This document shows, in pieces, positions 22,539 through 33,600 of a DNA stretch of 64,000 nt. The DNA comes from Blasia pusilla (lineage: Eukaryota > Marchantiophyta > Marchantiopsida > Blasiales). The translations under genes were made by a program, and so were the position numbers. Location: the NCBI GenBank assembly GCA_050084515.1, contig CM114272.1, positions 33,480,001 through 33,544,000 of the forward strand, read 5' to 3'. Every line of letters begins with the position of its first letter. Within the stretch, counting starts at the first letter, position 1. A model generated the notes under the pieces. That model did no database searches. It was not told where the DNA came from and saw only the letters and a list, made by a program, of their open reading frames with translations.

Positions 22539-22600
22539 TCTAAAATGACTATTACCTCTTTATGGAGAGGTAATAGTCATTTTAGATCTATTCTTTCTAA
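22539..22600 (+). repeat. Candidate Helitron 3' terminus: 21-bp hairpin then CTAA
   Basis: Perfect 21-bp inverted repeat, arms 22539-22559 and 22566-22586, with a 6-nt loop. Ten bases later comes CTAA (22597-22600), followed by T. Helitrons end with a hairpin about 10-12 nt before CTRR and insert 5' of a T, so the layout fits. The AT-rich stem is less usual for Helitrons. Confidence 0.55.
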
Positions 22601-24187
22601 TTTTTAAAAAATGATCTTAATAAAGTCTTTTTATTAGTTTTCCCATAAAGTGCTTTTTTAGTATGATAGGAGCATACATACCTTAATGTTGACTATGCTT
22701 CGAACGAATCATCAACTCATATATTTCCCATTGAATTTTTGAACACGTGCTTACCTTTTGGACTACTTCTGTATCGTTTTTGCTTGAAGATTGGTGCCCC
22801 AATCATGCTCTTTCGAAACATGAATGAATCACAAAGACAAGCAAAAAGAATAGATTGGTGATTCGTGGGTTTATGCAACATTGTGTAAATGCTGAAATCA
22901 TCACGGGGAAGAATATTGGAGATCGAATTTTTATTCCACATATCCCATTAATTCTATCTGATTCTTGTTTGCCATTTGATCTTCGTAGATTTCAATTCCT
23001 TATCCGTCCAATTTTGTCATGATTATTAATAAATCTCAAAGTCAAACTCTACAAAACTTCATAATTTACTTACCTACTCCTATTTTCTCTCATATCAATT
23101 GCACTTGCATGGAACATTATCTAGAATAGGAGAGAGAAGTTGTATCCGATTTGAAGTGAAGAATATATAGAAGAGACCACACAAGATGCAATAAAACATT
23201 AAATTAATTTTAAGGAAGCACATTTGCATATCGTTCATTCATCGTACTAGTTTGTTGAATTTTCATAAATAATACAGGTACGGGTACTCGCATGAGAGAT
23301 GAGTATTCCACCTGCTCTGTATGTCCTTCTCTCGCGCTTTGTGTCCATACAAATTCAAGCCTTTTTTCAAAAACCAGGCATCTTCTCAAGGTGACTACGT
23401 GAAGAAGAGTTTTGGATCTCTCCGAACTTCTTGTAGGGTGGAATCAGGTATGGAGCTCCGATGAAACTGCACATTGTCACTCTGTTCTGAATAATTATGT
23501 TCAGTGACAGAAAGGGAAAATTTGTGCCCATCGATAGCTAGGAGGCTTGTGTGCCAATTTTGAAAGAGGTTGTGCTCAAATGATATCGGTAGTGCACGCA
23601 GATTGGTTTTTACAAATTGTTGGCCCATGGATTCCGTCGTCGTTCGCCTGTTCTTGGAGCACGTCGACCGATGGTTTCGTCTGTACTATTGGGTCATTAT
23701 CATAGCGCGGCTCAGCGGTCTTAGGATGGGGTTGAGTTCCAATAAACAATTTGATTGCTCCACTGCCATGTTTTCTAACTACTATTTTGAGGTTTTGGGA
23801 GCTGAAAAGTCCTTGAGAGAAAATAGATTCAAGGTAACGCTCATCGTCTATTCATTTGTTGAACTCATCCCTAGGGCATAACTCTCATTTCGTCTTGTTA
23901 AAACTTTATGCAGAGCCGCTTTGTTATTGCATCTAAAGTCGGTCGTCTCGCTCTTCAATTTATCGCCGGCCCTATTGGTTTATCGATTTTCCAAAGCCCG
24001 TCTAGTTACGATTATCTAGTAACGAGGAGGAGAATTCCCCAGCCGCTTGGGCTGGTTGATGATCCTCCTTTCGAGGCGATTTGTTAGGCTTATACCGGAA
24101 TTCCATCGCTGCGTTAGCCAAATTTGGGTCAATTCGGTTGTCTGCAAAGCATTCCGAGTTTCTGGAATACCTGAATCGCTCTCAGCC
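22601..24187. other. Intergenic and 5' region of the helicase gene
   Basis: 22601-23380 is AT-rich with no gene. 23380-24187 is GC-balanced and lies directly upstream of the helicase start, so it probably contains the promoter and 5' UTR. Open frames here (for example 23570-23881) show no recognised domain and lack conservation signals I can judge. Confidence 0.5.
23834..23913 (+). other. Possible 5' UTR intron of the helicase gene
   Basis: An 80-bp GT...AG segment with a good plant donor (AAG|GTAACG) and an acceptor preceded by a T-rich tract (TTATGCAG|AG). It lies 275 bp upstream of the start codon. Inferred from splice consensus only. Confidence 0.35.
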
Positions 24188-27100
24188 ATGCGCGGTGGAG
24201 GTGGTCCCAACTCTCAGAGCAGAGGTAGAGGTGGTGGAGGACGAGGAGGGGGGAGAGGAGGAAGAGGCGGTCGAGGCGGTGGTGGTGGTGGTGGTGGTGG
24301 TGGCCAACGATGGTGGGATCCTGCATGGAGAGCTGAGAAGCTGAAGCAGATGCGTGAAGAGGTTTGTACCTTATGCTATGATCTGTTTGAGTGGAAGTGA
24401 GGCATCCGTAATGGTGAGTCTCGTGAATCAAGCGAATAATTTCATCACTGGCTTGGCGGCCACTGTCACAACAGGGTCCTCAAGAAGAACAGCTAGACGA
24501 AAATGTCTGGTGGGAGCGATTAGAGCAACTTAAATCTAGAACCGACAGAGAAGAAGAAGTTATCAAGACTAATTATGGCCGAGGAGGAGCACAGATATTG
24601 GAAGGCATGGCCAGTGACCTCGGGCTTTATTTGTAAGTTCACCTTAACTTCATTTCTTTGTTGACAGAGACCCGGGAGCTAACAAAATGTGTACTTTCCC
24701 ATTGTGTCGATTTACCAGAGTGTGTTGCAGGAAATTCAGCTTTGCGTGCCTTGTGGAATGGGCTTGTTTCTTGTTAAGCGGTTTGGTTTGGAGAGATTAT
24801 GATGTACTCTGACAAAGCTGCTTTGGGATAATGTTGGGAAGGAAGTCATGCGTACAACAAAGGCAAGGGTACTGTCCTGGTTGTCAGTAAATTACCCCTG
24901 CCAAATTATCGTGCAGATCTAGATGATCGCAATGGCTCTTCACAGCGTCAGGTACAACACTTGAGACCTACTCAATATTATCACGCTCTCTTACGAGGAA
25001 TTGACAAACCATTACCACACTTATACTCCCCTTCTGTGTTCCTATTCTCAAATGTGTAATACGGGATTGATGCCTGCAGATCAGTATGTCATCTGATACA
25101 GAAAATCGTGTGGAGAATATGCTGGCTGGCATTCGTGAAGCAGATGCTTCCTTAGCAGTTCGTGGAGACCATGAAGTTGAGAAGTCTTCGGTGGGAACCA
25201 CAGTGGCACCTTACAGAGTACCTGGAGCGAGGGAAGGCCAAAGCAAAAATCTGGCTTCTCAGATGTCAACGTCAAATATTGACAGTGAAAGGCTCAACAT
25301 GGAATTGCGAGAGAATCAGCGACGGCTGCAGGTTTGCGCAGAATTCTGATTTTCTCCTATAGCTTCTAATTATGTCTAGCTAATTATAGCTTCTAATGTA
25401 TATTGCATGTTTGTACATGTATACCTCTTGTGTCTTGAATTGATCTACTTTACATAAAGAGTACCACAATGAATTTTAGGTAACCTTTGTAGATGGAAGT
25501 CATATAGTTTGAAATTCGGCTCGTCATTACATGGTAGCTATGTACATAATAATCCATGAGGAAGAGAACTTTTGGTCAGTTAGAATGGAAATAGGGTTTG
25601 AATCTCCCACTTTCTGCTTAAAATGGCAGTCACGCTTCATTGGCTCTGAATCCAAACTGAAAATCGGTTGAGAGTGTTTTTTTCTACTTCTTTTACATAC
25701 CTGAGGAGTGATACTAGGTGAGTGATCGTTGATATTTTCCTGGCTAATTTGAGGAAGCTACTTTTCTTTTATTGTTAATTGCAGGCTCTTCCAGCAGTAA
25801 AGGCCATGATTGCTTTTCGAGAAAAACTTCCAGCCTCCAAGATGAAAGATATGTTGTTACAGGCTGTTGCTAAGCATCAGGTGAATACCTGTAGCCTGTG
25901 GTTCATGAACTTGTGAAGAATTTAAATATTCGGGATTTTCAAAATAGGAACCTGCTTCTTCAGTTTTCTACCTGCTGGTATTGCTCTTTGTTAGTGTCAT
26001 GACAGAACTTACATTTGTAGAGCCACTGGCCCTAAAACCATCAACAGTGGAATGAATTAAGTTCATACCTCGTTGTGAAGATCCTTCCAGTCTTTTTTCA
26101 CGACATGGTACTTCATGCTCTCATAGATGAAATAAAGGAGCAGAGGACACCAAATCCAAGGTCTCCATAGTAGGATGTGCAGTAGTCAATGCCCAACGCG
26201 AGTATTACTGGGTGACTCCTGCTACTACACTTTGGTAAAGGAGAGTGTAATTGAAGTAGTCCTGGAGAAAAGTAATGTTTCAAGGAACTATGAAGGTGGT
26301 TGAGTTCTTAGGTTTTAATGCTACAGTAGAGGGAAGAGATCTTGTTTTCTCTGTTGAAGCCTAGATTTATTCCAGACTGGTGAGGCTAGAGATCACCAAA
26401 TATGATTATTTCAAGCAGGAGTTATGTTTGGAGACTGGAGTCAATAAAGGTTTCCGAGGTGTTCATCACCGAAATCCATCCCACTCTATCAAAATGATCG
26501 TCTGATATTGGAATTTTGAACAGGTTGTTGTGGTTTCTGGAGAAACTGGGTGTGGTAAAACAACGCAGCTACCGCAGTTTTTGTTGGAACAAGAAGTAGA
26601 AGATGGACGAGGGGCAAGTTGCAACATCATCTGTACGCAGCCACGTCGTATCTCAGCCATGTCAGTGGCCGCACGAGTTGCAGCTGAGAGAGGTGATTCT
26701 TTGGGACAGAGTGTTGGATATCAAATCCGTTTGGAGTCCAAGCGATCAGCAAATACACGGTTACTTTTTTGTACAACAGGAGTCTTACTTCGTCGTCTGG
26801 TATGAATGTCCCTCTGGCCTGCACATTATATTTGATTTGAAGTTTGGTATTATATGCATGGTTACTGGACACCTGTACATGTTCATAAGCCAATTCTTTC
26901 CAAGATTAGAACATTCACCATTTGAAGATATTTTTTAAGTAAACACTGGCCTTGTTTGTACACCAATCTTCAAATCACTCACACAGGTCCAAGAGCCGGA
27001 GTTGACAGGAGTTAGCCATATCATTGTGGATGAGATTCATGAGCGGGGTATGAATGAGGACTTCTTGCTGATCATATTACGGGACTTGCTTCCTCGACGT

Positions 27101-30100
27101 CCTGATCTTCGATTGGTGTTGATGAGTGCCACCATCAATGCAGAGCTGTTCTCCCAATACTTTGGCATGGCTCCCATGATTCATATTCCAGTTAACTTCT
27201 TCATCTCCAGCTTGATATCTGCTCCTCTTTGTTCTTGAAATCGCACGTCTGGTATCTTTTAGCTGATCAATTTTTGGAGGTGTATTTATTGTAACATTGT
27301 TTTGTGGGGTATCTTTCTCTTGCAAGGTTTCTTAAATTGTTTTTCTGGGCGGGTCTTGAAGTCTTAAGAATTCACTCTCCATCAGTTTCACATGTGTGAT
27401 AGCTGAATGTATTGTTCTGGATATGTGTAGGGTTTCACTTTCCCAGTAAAAGAACTGTTCCTTGAAGACGTGCTTGAGGCTACCAATTACAGAGTAGGTG
27501 AAGATCAGTCTTCTAATAGCTTTGGGGGACAAAGACGGAGAACACAGGAGAAGAAGGATCAGCTCACACAAATGTTTGAGGCATGTTCAATCGTAAACCT
27601 CTTTGGATTACAGTCCCAATCCTGAAATATTTGTGTGCTTCAATCAAAGTGAGCGACTTTCAGTGTGGAGAGGTATTCAGGAAAAGTGTGACCCGTTTCT
27701 GTAGAGAAGCTTTCAAATCAGTTCTGGCTGAATAGCTATTTCTGTGAGGAATTGGGGTAAAGAGGCATTAGAGTAGCTCCTTGGTATACCTCAGGTTTTG
27801 TTCAGAATGATCTTTGTGGTGAAAGTTGATCAGAAAGGTTACAATTATAGGAAAAAAAAAATCCTTTTCAACTTTATGAAGCATTTACTCTATTTTACTA
27901 AATTGCTGCTCTCTATACATATTGTTTTCTTTCAGGTTTCAATTTGTCTGCATCCCTAAGCAGTGCAACTCTTTATTGTTTTGGTACAGAGTGTGAATAT
28001 AGATGCTGAGTACAGAAAGTTCAGTCGTACTACTCAATTGTCTTTGAAGGCTTGGAATGGAGATGAACTTGACCTTGGACTGGTGGGTGACTTCGCCTTT
28101 GTCCACACCTTGTCTCTCAGCATACTTTCCTTGTCGCACTGTTTCTGGAAGTAATCCCAAGCACTTTCCTGAAGTGCCTGTTGAATAACCTTTTTTTGAA
28201 ATTTAAGTAAACATGGTATTTGTGCCTAGCAGCGCAGTGTGATTTTAAATTTAAGTGTTCAGTTCTTTCTATTGTAGTTGATGAAGTTATGTTTAAATCT
28301 CCAGTAGCTCGTATCATCTTCCGGAGTTCCTTGAAACAGCTTTGGCTGTTGGGGTTCACAGTGAATTGTAACATCGGGTACCATCTAGCTGAATGAAGAG
28401 ATTTAATAGTGGGGTTCCCTTCAGTCTGGAATGTAGATATTTACTTGAAAGCATCCTCCATGTGACTTACAAAGATTCACGGTTATTCCTATCTGGATAC
28501 TTCCTCTGAGTGGTTGAAGTGCTGACTGTTTAGGTGGAGTGTGCCATTGAGCACATTTGTGTCCGAGAAAGTGAAGAAGGAGCTCTACTTGTGTTTCTCA
28601 CAGGGTGGGATGACATATCAAAACTCATGGACCGACTGAAGACAAATTCTATTCTAAGAGACAGCAGTCGATACTTGTTGCTACCTTTGCATGGCTCTAT
28701 GCCAACTATCAATCAGAGAGAAATCTTCCAGCCACCTCCTCGAGGTGTGAGGTAGGAAGCAACTAATTCAAGTATTCAGAAGTAAATAGTTAAAAAGACA
28801 ACAAAATGGGCGACTTGTCACACTAATCCAAGTTTTCTTTACTAGCAAGTGGAGGGATTTCTTTTTTCTATCGAGATTTTGATCAGTGTTTCTTATTGCA
28901 GTGTCAAGTCATTGTTGGAGCTCCAGTTCTTGAAAGGTTACCTGCAGTAGTTACGTCATAGCTATTTTGTCTGTTTTCAGTAGCATTCTTGTTTCAATTG
29001 TAAGTCAACTGCTAAATATTTTGCTGATTACCTAATCAATCCGTAAAGATTTCGCTAGAACCTGTTATGATGGATCATAGATTTTGTTAGAACCTATTAT
29101 ACATGGATTAATTATTGTAGCACCCAGTCGTATCAGTAGGCTGAAGGGCAAGCACAAAAAAAAGCATCTTCTCTTTTGCTGAGATGGGCTTTACGGCCAT
29201 TCTCAATGTCAAGAAATGTCTTTGGAAAGTTATCAGACAGTCTTCATTAGTGGGAACAGAACCATGAGTTGTTTCTAGGTCTTAGAGTACACAAATTAAT
29301 TTGTATGCGGCAATATCGATGTGTCTTGATTTGTGTCGATAACGTATTGCTTACTGTTACAAAATGCACACATTTTGTGCAGAAAAATTGTGCTGGCAAC
29401 AAATATTGCAGAGACAAGTATTACCATTGATGATGTTGTTTATGTGATCGATTGTGGGAAAGCCAAAGAGACTAGCTACGATGCTTTAAACAAGCTTGCC
29501 TGCCTCCTACCTTCATGGATCTCTAAAGCTTCAGCACACCAGGTGAGGAATTGGAATCATAGACCAGGCAATGTGTTGGTCATGTATTGGCCAGGTTCCA
29601 TATGAGATTGGTCCAGGGGACAGGAGGAAACGATTTCTTAAGGTGTTATTTGAGGACAGTGGACACCAGGTTGCCATTAAGTGCAGGCGCTTAGGCTCTA
29701 ATGATGATTAAGGTTTTATAAAATCTTCTGAACTGTCCCAGCAGACCCAGTTACATGGATGTTTATTGTAAGAGCCACCTGTTTTCAAATTTGGTGCTTA
29801 GTTATTAGCCTGACCATTTCTTATATTCTGTGCCCTTAATTTTCAATGCGCAAGTTGAGCACAAACCATGCAATTCCTTACCTAAAAGCTGATTTACAGA
29901 GGCGAGGACGAGCAGGAAGAGTTCGACCAGGTGTTTGTTATCATTTGTACCCAAAGGTCGTGTACGACCAAATGCTGAAATTCCAGTTGCCCGAGATTCT
30001 CCGCACTCCTTTACAAGAACTCTGTCTACAAATAAAGAGCCTGGGACTTGGTAGCATTGGCAATTTTCTTGGAAAGGCTTTGCAGCCACCAGAAGCTATG

Positions 30101-31760
30101 GCTGTACAGAATGCTATCGATTTGCTAAAGACTATCGGAGCTTTGGATGAGAAGGAAAACCTGACACCTTTGGGTACGTTTGCTCAAATGTGCGTTTATG
30201 TTCTGTATATCCTTCAAAGTTAGAAAGATGACACGACAGTAGCCTCCTTGGGCGTAGATTTGAAGTATATTTCCAACATACCCAAAGTGATGTCATGACT
30301 TCTACTGTCTTGTATGTGCAGGATGCCACTTGGCACAGTTACCTGTTGATCCAAAGGTGGGAAAGATGTTATTGATGGGAGCTGTGTTCCAGTGTCTTGG
30401 ACCTGCACTCACAATTGCTGCAGCTTTGGCACATCGAGACCCATTCGTTCTCCCTCTTGAGCGGAAAGAGGAAGCAGATGAGTCGAGGCGACGGTTTGCT
30501 GGTGAATCACAGAGGTATTTTGTTGTAGTGATACACTGCATGCGTGGTAAGAGGATGAAGTCATATTTACTCTTAGGGCTTCTTTGAGTCGCTTGTATTT
30601 GTAATAAATTTATGAGCATTCAACTCCAGGTACCGAATAGAAGTAGGCCATTTGCATGTTGACTAGACCAATCTTTCTAACAAAGGAAGTCTTTCCCAAC
30701 AGTGATCACGTGGCCCTCTTGAAAGCATACGATTGTTGGCAAGCTGCAAAGCGTGATGGAGGGGAGCGGAACTTCTGTTGGAAAAACTACCTGTCACCTC
30801 CCACACTGCAGATGATGGAAGACATGCGCCGCCAGTTCTTGGATTTGATATCAGACATTGGTTTTGTGGATAAGACTAGACCTCAGGTGTGCCCTGTTAT
30901 ACCCGATGTATTGTTTTAGGTGTTAATCTAACTTTTTTTTTAGAAAACATCACTTGCACCATCTTAGCTATAGAATGAAGAAGTTCTAGTAGTCTTACCC
31001 CATCTTTTTGATCTACAGGAATACAATGTTTACAGTGGAGACATGGAAATGGTGAAGGCAGTGCTGTGTGCAGGACTTTTTCCAAGCGTGGTTCAGTGTA
31101 AATCTCGTGGTAAACGCACTGTTTTCTTTACCAAGGAGGATGGCAAAGTGGAGCCTCATCCATCTTCTGTAAATGCCAGAGTGAACTACTTCCCTGAACC
31201 CTGGCTTGTTTACAGTGACAAAGTTAAGACAACTGGGATCTATGTGCGTCAGTCGACGAATTTATCCGATTATGCACTCCTCATGTTTGGAGGTAGACTT
31301 GACCCCAGTAACGATGGGTGTGGAGTTGAGATGCTGAACGGCTACTTGCAATTTCAAGCAACTCCCAAGACAATCCAGTTAGTGCAGGTAAAATACTCAC
31401 CCATCAAGTTCAAAACTTCGCTTTCAGATCAAGTTTTTCTGTGAAACTACTTCCCACTTGTGAGTTGATCCCTGGGTTTTGCTGTGCATCATTGTGGGAC
31501 AGGAACTACGGACACAGCTCGATCTACTGCTAGAAAGGAAAGTGAAGGAGCCTAAGTTTGACATCCACAGGGAAGGCAAAGGTGTGGTAAATGCTGTGTT
31601 GGAACTCTTACGCAGTGGGAGTCCAAGACGTCCACCAGCTAGTTATTCATCATCTTGGGGTCCTGAGGACAGTGATCATCCGTCCGGAGGTTCGTCTGCT
31701 CAATGGGGATACGAGGAGAATACTTACAAATCTTCAGGGCGTTACAGTAGCAGACGCTAG
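24188..31760 (+). CDS. DExH3: DEAH/RHA-family ATP-dependent RNA helicase (DExH3/DHX36-like), 16 exons
   Basis: An SF2 helicase predicted to unwind RNA using ATP. Joining 24188-24361, 24475-24632, 24846-24951, 25080-25331, 25785-25880, 26524-26799, 26987-27190, 27431-27580, 27990-28082, 28534-28751, 29383-29542, 29900-30173, 30322-30514, 30703-30886, 31019-31387 and 31503-31760 gives one open frame of 1054 residues, all phases agreeing. Motifs: an Arg-Gly-rich N-terminus (residues 1-40), I GETGCGKT (268-275), Ia TQPRR (300-304), II DEIH (369-372), III SAT (401-403), IV FLTGWD (524-529), V TNIAETS (582-588), [10 protein letters not shown] (629-636). After these come the helicase-associated (HA2) and OB-fold regions and a Ser/Gly-rich tail. 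The order and many blocks match Arabidopsis DExH3 as I recall it, which is slightly shorter. All introns are GT-AG except intron 8, which is probably GC-AG. An in-frame upstream ATG exists at 24059. The gene appears functional. Its substrate cannot be read from sequence; animal DHX36 binds G-quadruplexes. Confidence 0.93.
24278..24303 (+). repeat. Coding (GGT)n repeat in the Gly-rich N-terminus
   Basis: An uninterrupted GGT run in exon 1 encodes most of a 10-Gly stretch inside the Arg-Gly-rich region. It lies in frame, so length changes alter the protein by whole glycines. Confidence 0.85.
27581..27989 (+). other. Probable GC-AG intron (intron 8 of the helicase gene)
   Basis: Exon 8 ends ATGTTTGAG and the intron would start GCATGT; exon 9 begins after TTGGTACAG. 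Using this GC donor keeps phase 0 and gives [10 protein letters not shown], the same length as the corresponding Arabidopsis segment. The nearest usable GT donor (27593) would add four residues (ACSI). Confidence 0.6.
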
Positions 31761-33600
31761 ACTAGCCAATTTTCAGATATTGAAACCAAGAGTCACTCGA
31801 TTTTCGTGACCCATTCTGTCACAGTTACGTATATGTGAGGTACACGTCAACTTTCTATTCCGGAGCTGGGACCTTTTCGTCGCTGAACTATGGAGTGGAA
31901 AACGTACTGTTTGCTGCCGCAGATTCAAGGCTGTACGTTACTGTAGACGTACTCTTACCTCGAAGCCCACATGGAGAGGAAAGATGGAAGTCTGAGCCTC
32001 AGTGTGCATCGGGAACCAGTGTAGAAGTGGAGGACCTAAATTCAGAGCAGGTACACCGTGTGGAACTGGAAATTAGCGGCTCTCAACAGACCTGACATCA
32101 GGTAGCTCGCAGCATCGGAGAAAGGACACCAGAATACCAGAATTTCTGGCGTGTATACTATTCTTCTGGGGTGCAAATCTGTACCTCATAATAGGGATGT
32201 CGTAACGTTAATGCGAACTAAGTGGCCTGCTTCTTCACAAAATCAGAGATCGTGCTTCACTTATTCCTCAGTCTTCACGAAGTGAGTTCAAGCAAAGTGC
32301 CTTCTTCCCGCACCTATAACCGCTCTACCATTTGTATGCTGTTCTTGAGATCTACCTGCCAGCTATGTGATCCATCTTTTCGTGGCCAATGTATGAAATT
32401 GCATTATAAGCTCAAGCAATTGGTGAGAGTTTGCCTAGAGCTTGTGCGACCTTCTGAAAAATCTCCTCAGGTTTGAACCTGTAAACCAGGGAAGGGAGCA
32501 CATAAACTGGTCACCGTATGAGGTACAGATTTGCACACAGAAGATTCACTAATTTTTGAAATTAGTGAATCCGTAGGGATATGAAATTCTGATTACTTCC
32601 AACGTTCATCACGTACTTTGACGTGTATTGTATAGCTCGGACAAAGAACACCATTACTACAATCATGAAAGCTACCTCATGAAAGCTCATGAAAGCACCT
32701 CTCTTGTATCTCCAGTATGTCCTCGTAATTAATTGACACTTATCCTTTGAATCGCCCGAGTTCGTGGGCTAATTTTTCACTAATTTTTTACGAGTGCACT
32801 GGTTAGTTCCTTCTTAATCTCGAAAAGTCGTCAAGTTACTGGCGAAGCGCCGCCAGGCAATCCTTAAAACAGTTTCACATCCTACCTCTTGTACAATACG
32901 GAAACATCATAAGCTCTCACCTCATCGTCTCCTCTCGCTTCAAGAGTGAAGACGTTTGCAACGTTTAAACTCCCATCCCAAATACACCGATCTATACAGC
33001 GAATCGCTTAAGCCGGCAGGTTTCTCAAGACAGGTTCATCCGTTCTTTGACGCATCAGTCACGAAGTCTCGTTTCTTCTTGTGTCACATCTCCTCCGTAC
33101 CAAACTCTCACTCCGATCGAAAGTCACCTACTCCCGATAACGAAAGTGGAGAACTATCCAGAGCTTCCCCTTCCGCCTATCGCAGTCCACACCTGCTGAC
33201 CAGCCACATTTCATGCTCGCAGCAGCAGCATGAAACCCAGAGTCCCAGACCTCTAACATCTTCCCCGGCGGACGGCTACAGGCTCTCGGTGCGAAGCGTC
33301 TGAACACTCGCATCACATGCCGTAGTTGGCTGATGATATGTAGATCGCTGTACAGGTGAATTCCAGAGCACTGCAGCTGGTTCTGACTGTCAGGATCGAC
33401 CCACGCGAGCCTTCAGGTTTCATGCATCGTGGTGAACACCGGACCGTTCGGCTCCCACCGCCCAGCGACAAGAACTGTAGAACAGTCTCGGCATTGAGAT
33501 GCGTGGATCCACAGTTACCTACTGTAATGGTGGATGTCCTTTACGGCGCTTGTTTGGGAATAGGTTCATGCGAGACTATTGGTCTCCGAAGAAAAGATGA
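31761..33600. other. 3' flank of the helicase gene, no second gene supported
   Basis: This probably contains the helicase 3' UTR. A 13-bp perfect hairpin with a 3-nt loop lies at 32543-32571. The open frame 32956-33303 (115 codons) has no domain I recognise. I found no clear AATAAA near the stop codon. Confidence 0.5.
32543..32571. repeat. 13-bp perfect hairpin, 3-nt loop
   Basis: GATTCACTAATTT (32543-32555) pairs exactly with 32559-32571 across the loop TTG. It lies about 780 bp past the helicase stop codon. It may be a decayed foldback element. Confidence 0.75.

Larger units (their letters stand above)
6250..22600 (+). mobile_element. Broken autonomous-type Helitron with nested insertion
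   Basis: Parts of a Rep/helicase (RepHel) protein occur in the expected order on the plus strand: the Helitron-like N-terminal region (7039-8178), the continuing Rep region (8353-8670), the HUH box (8770-9100), the tyrosine box (9188-9400), then a PIF1-type helicase starting at 9743. The helicase is cut near 10015 by an 11.9-kb Ty3/LTR insertion and resumes at about 21889 with the Walker B box. A candidate 3' terminus (hairpin plus CTAA) sits at 22539-22600, so the helicase also appears truncated at its end. Frameshifts and stops are everywhere. The 5' terminus was not found. Confidence 0.8.

Noticed and set aside
24129-24431. Minus-strand frame with a poly-His run
   Set aside because: It is the antisense of the (GGT)n coding repeat in the helicase first exon.
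32956-33303. 115-codon frame after the helicase gene
   Set aside because: Ser/Pro-rich without a domain; the opposite strand is open too.
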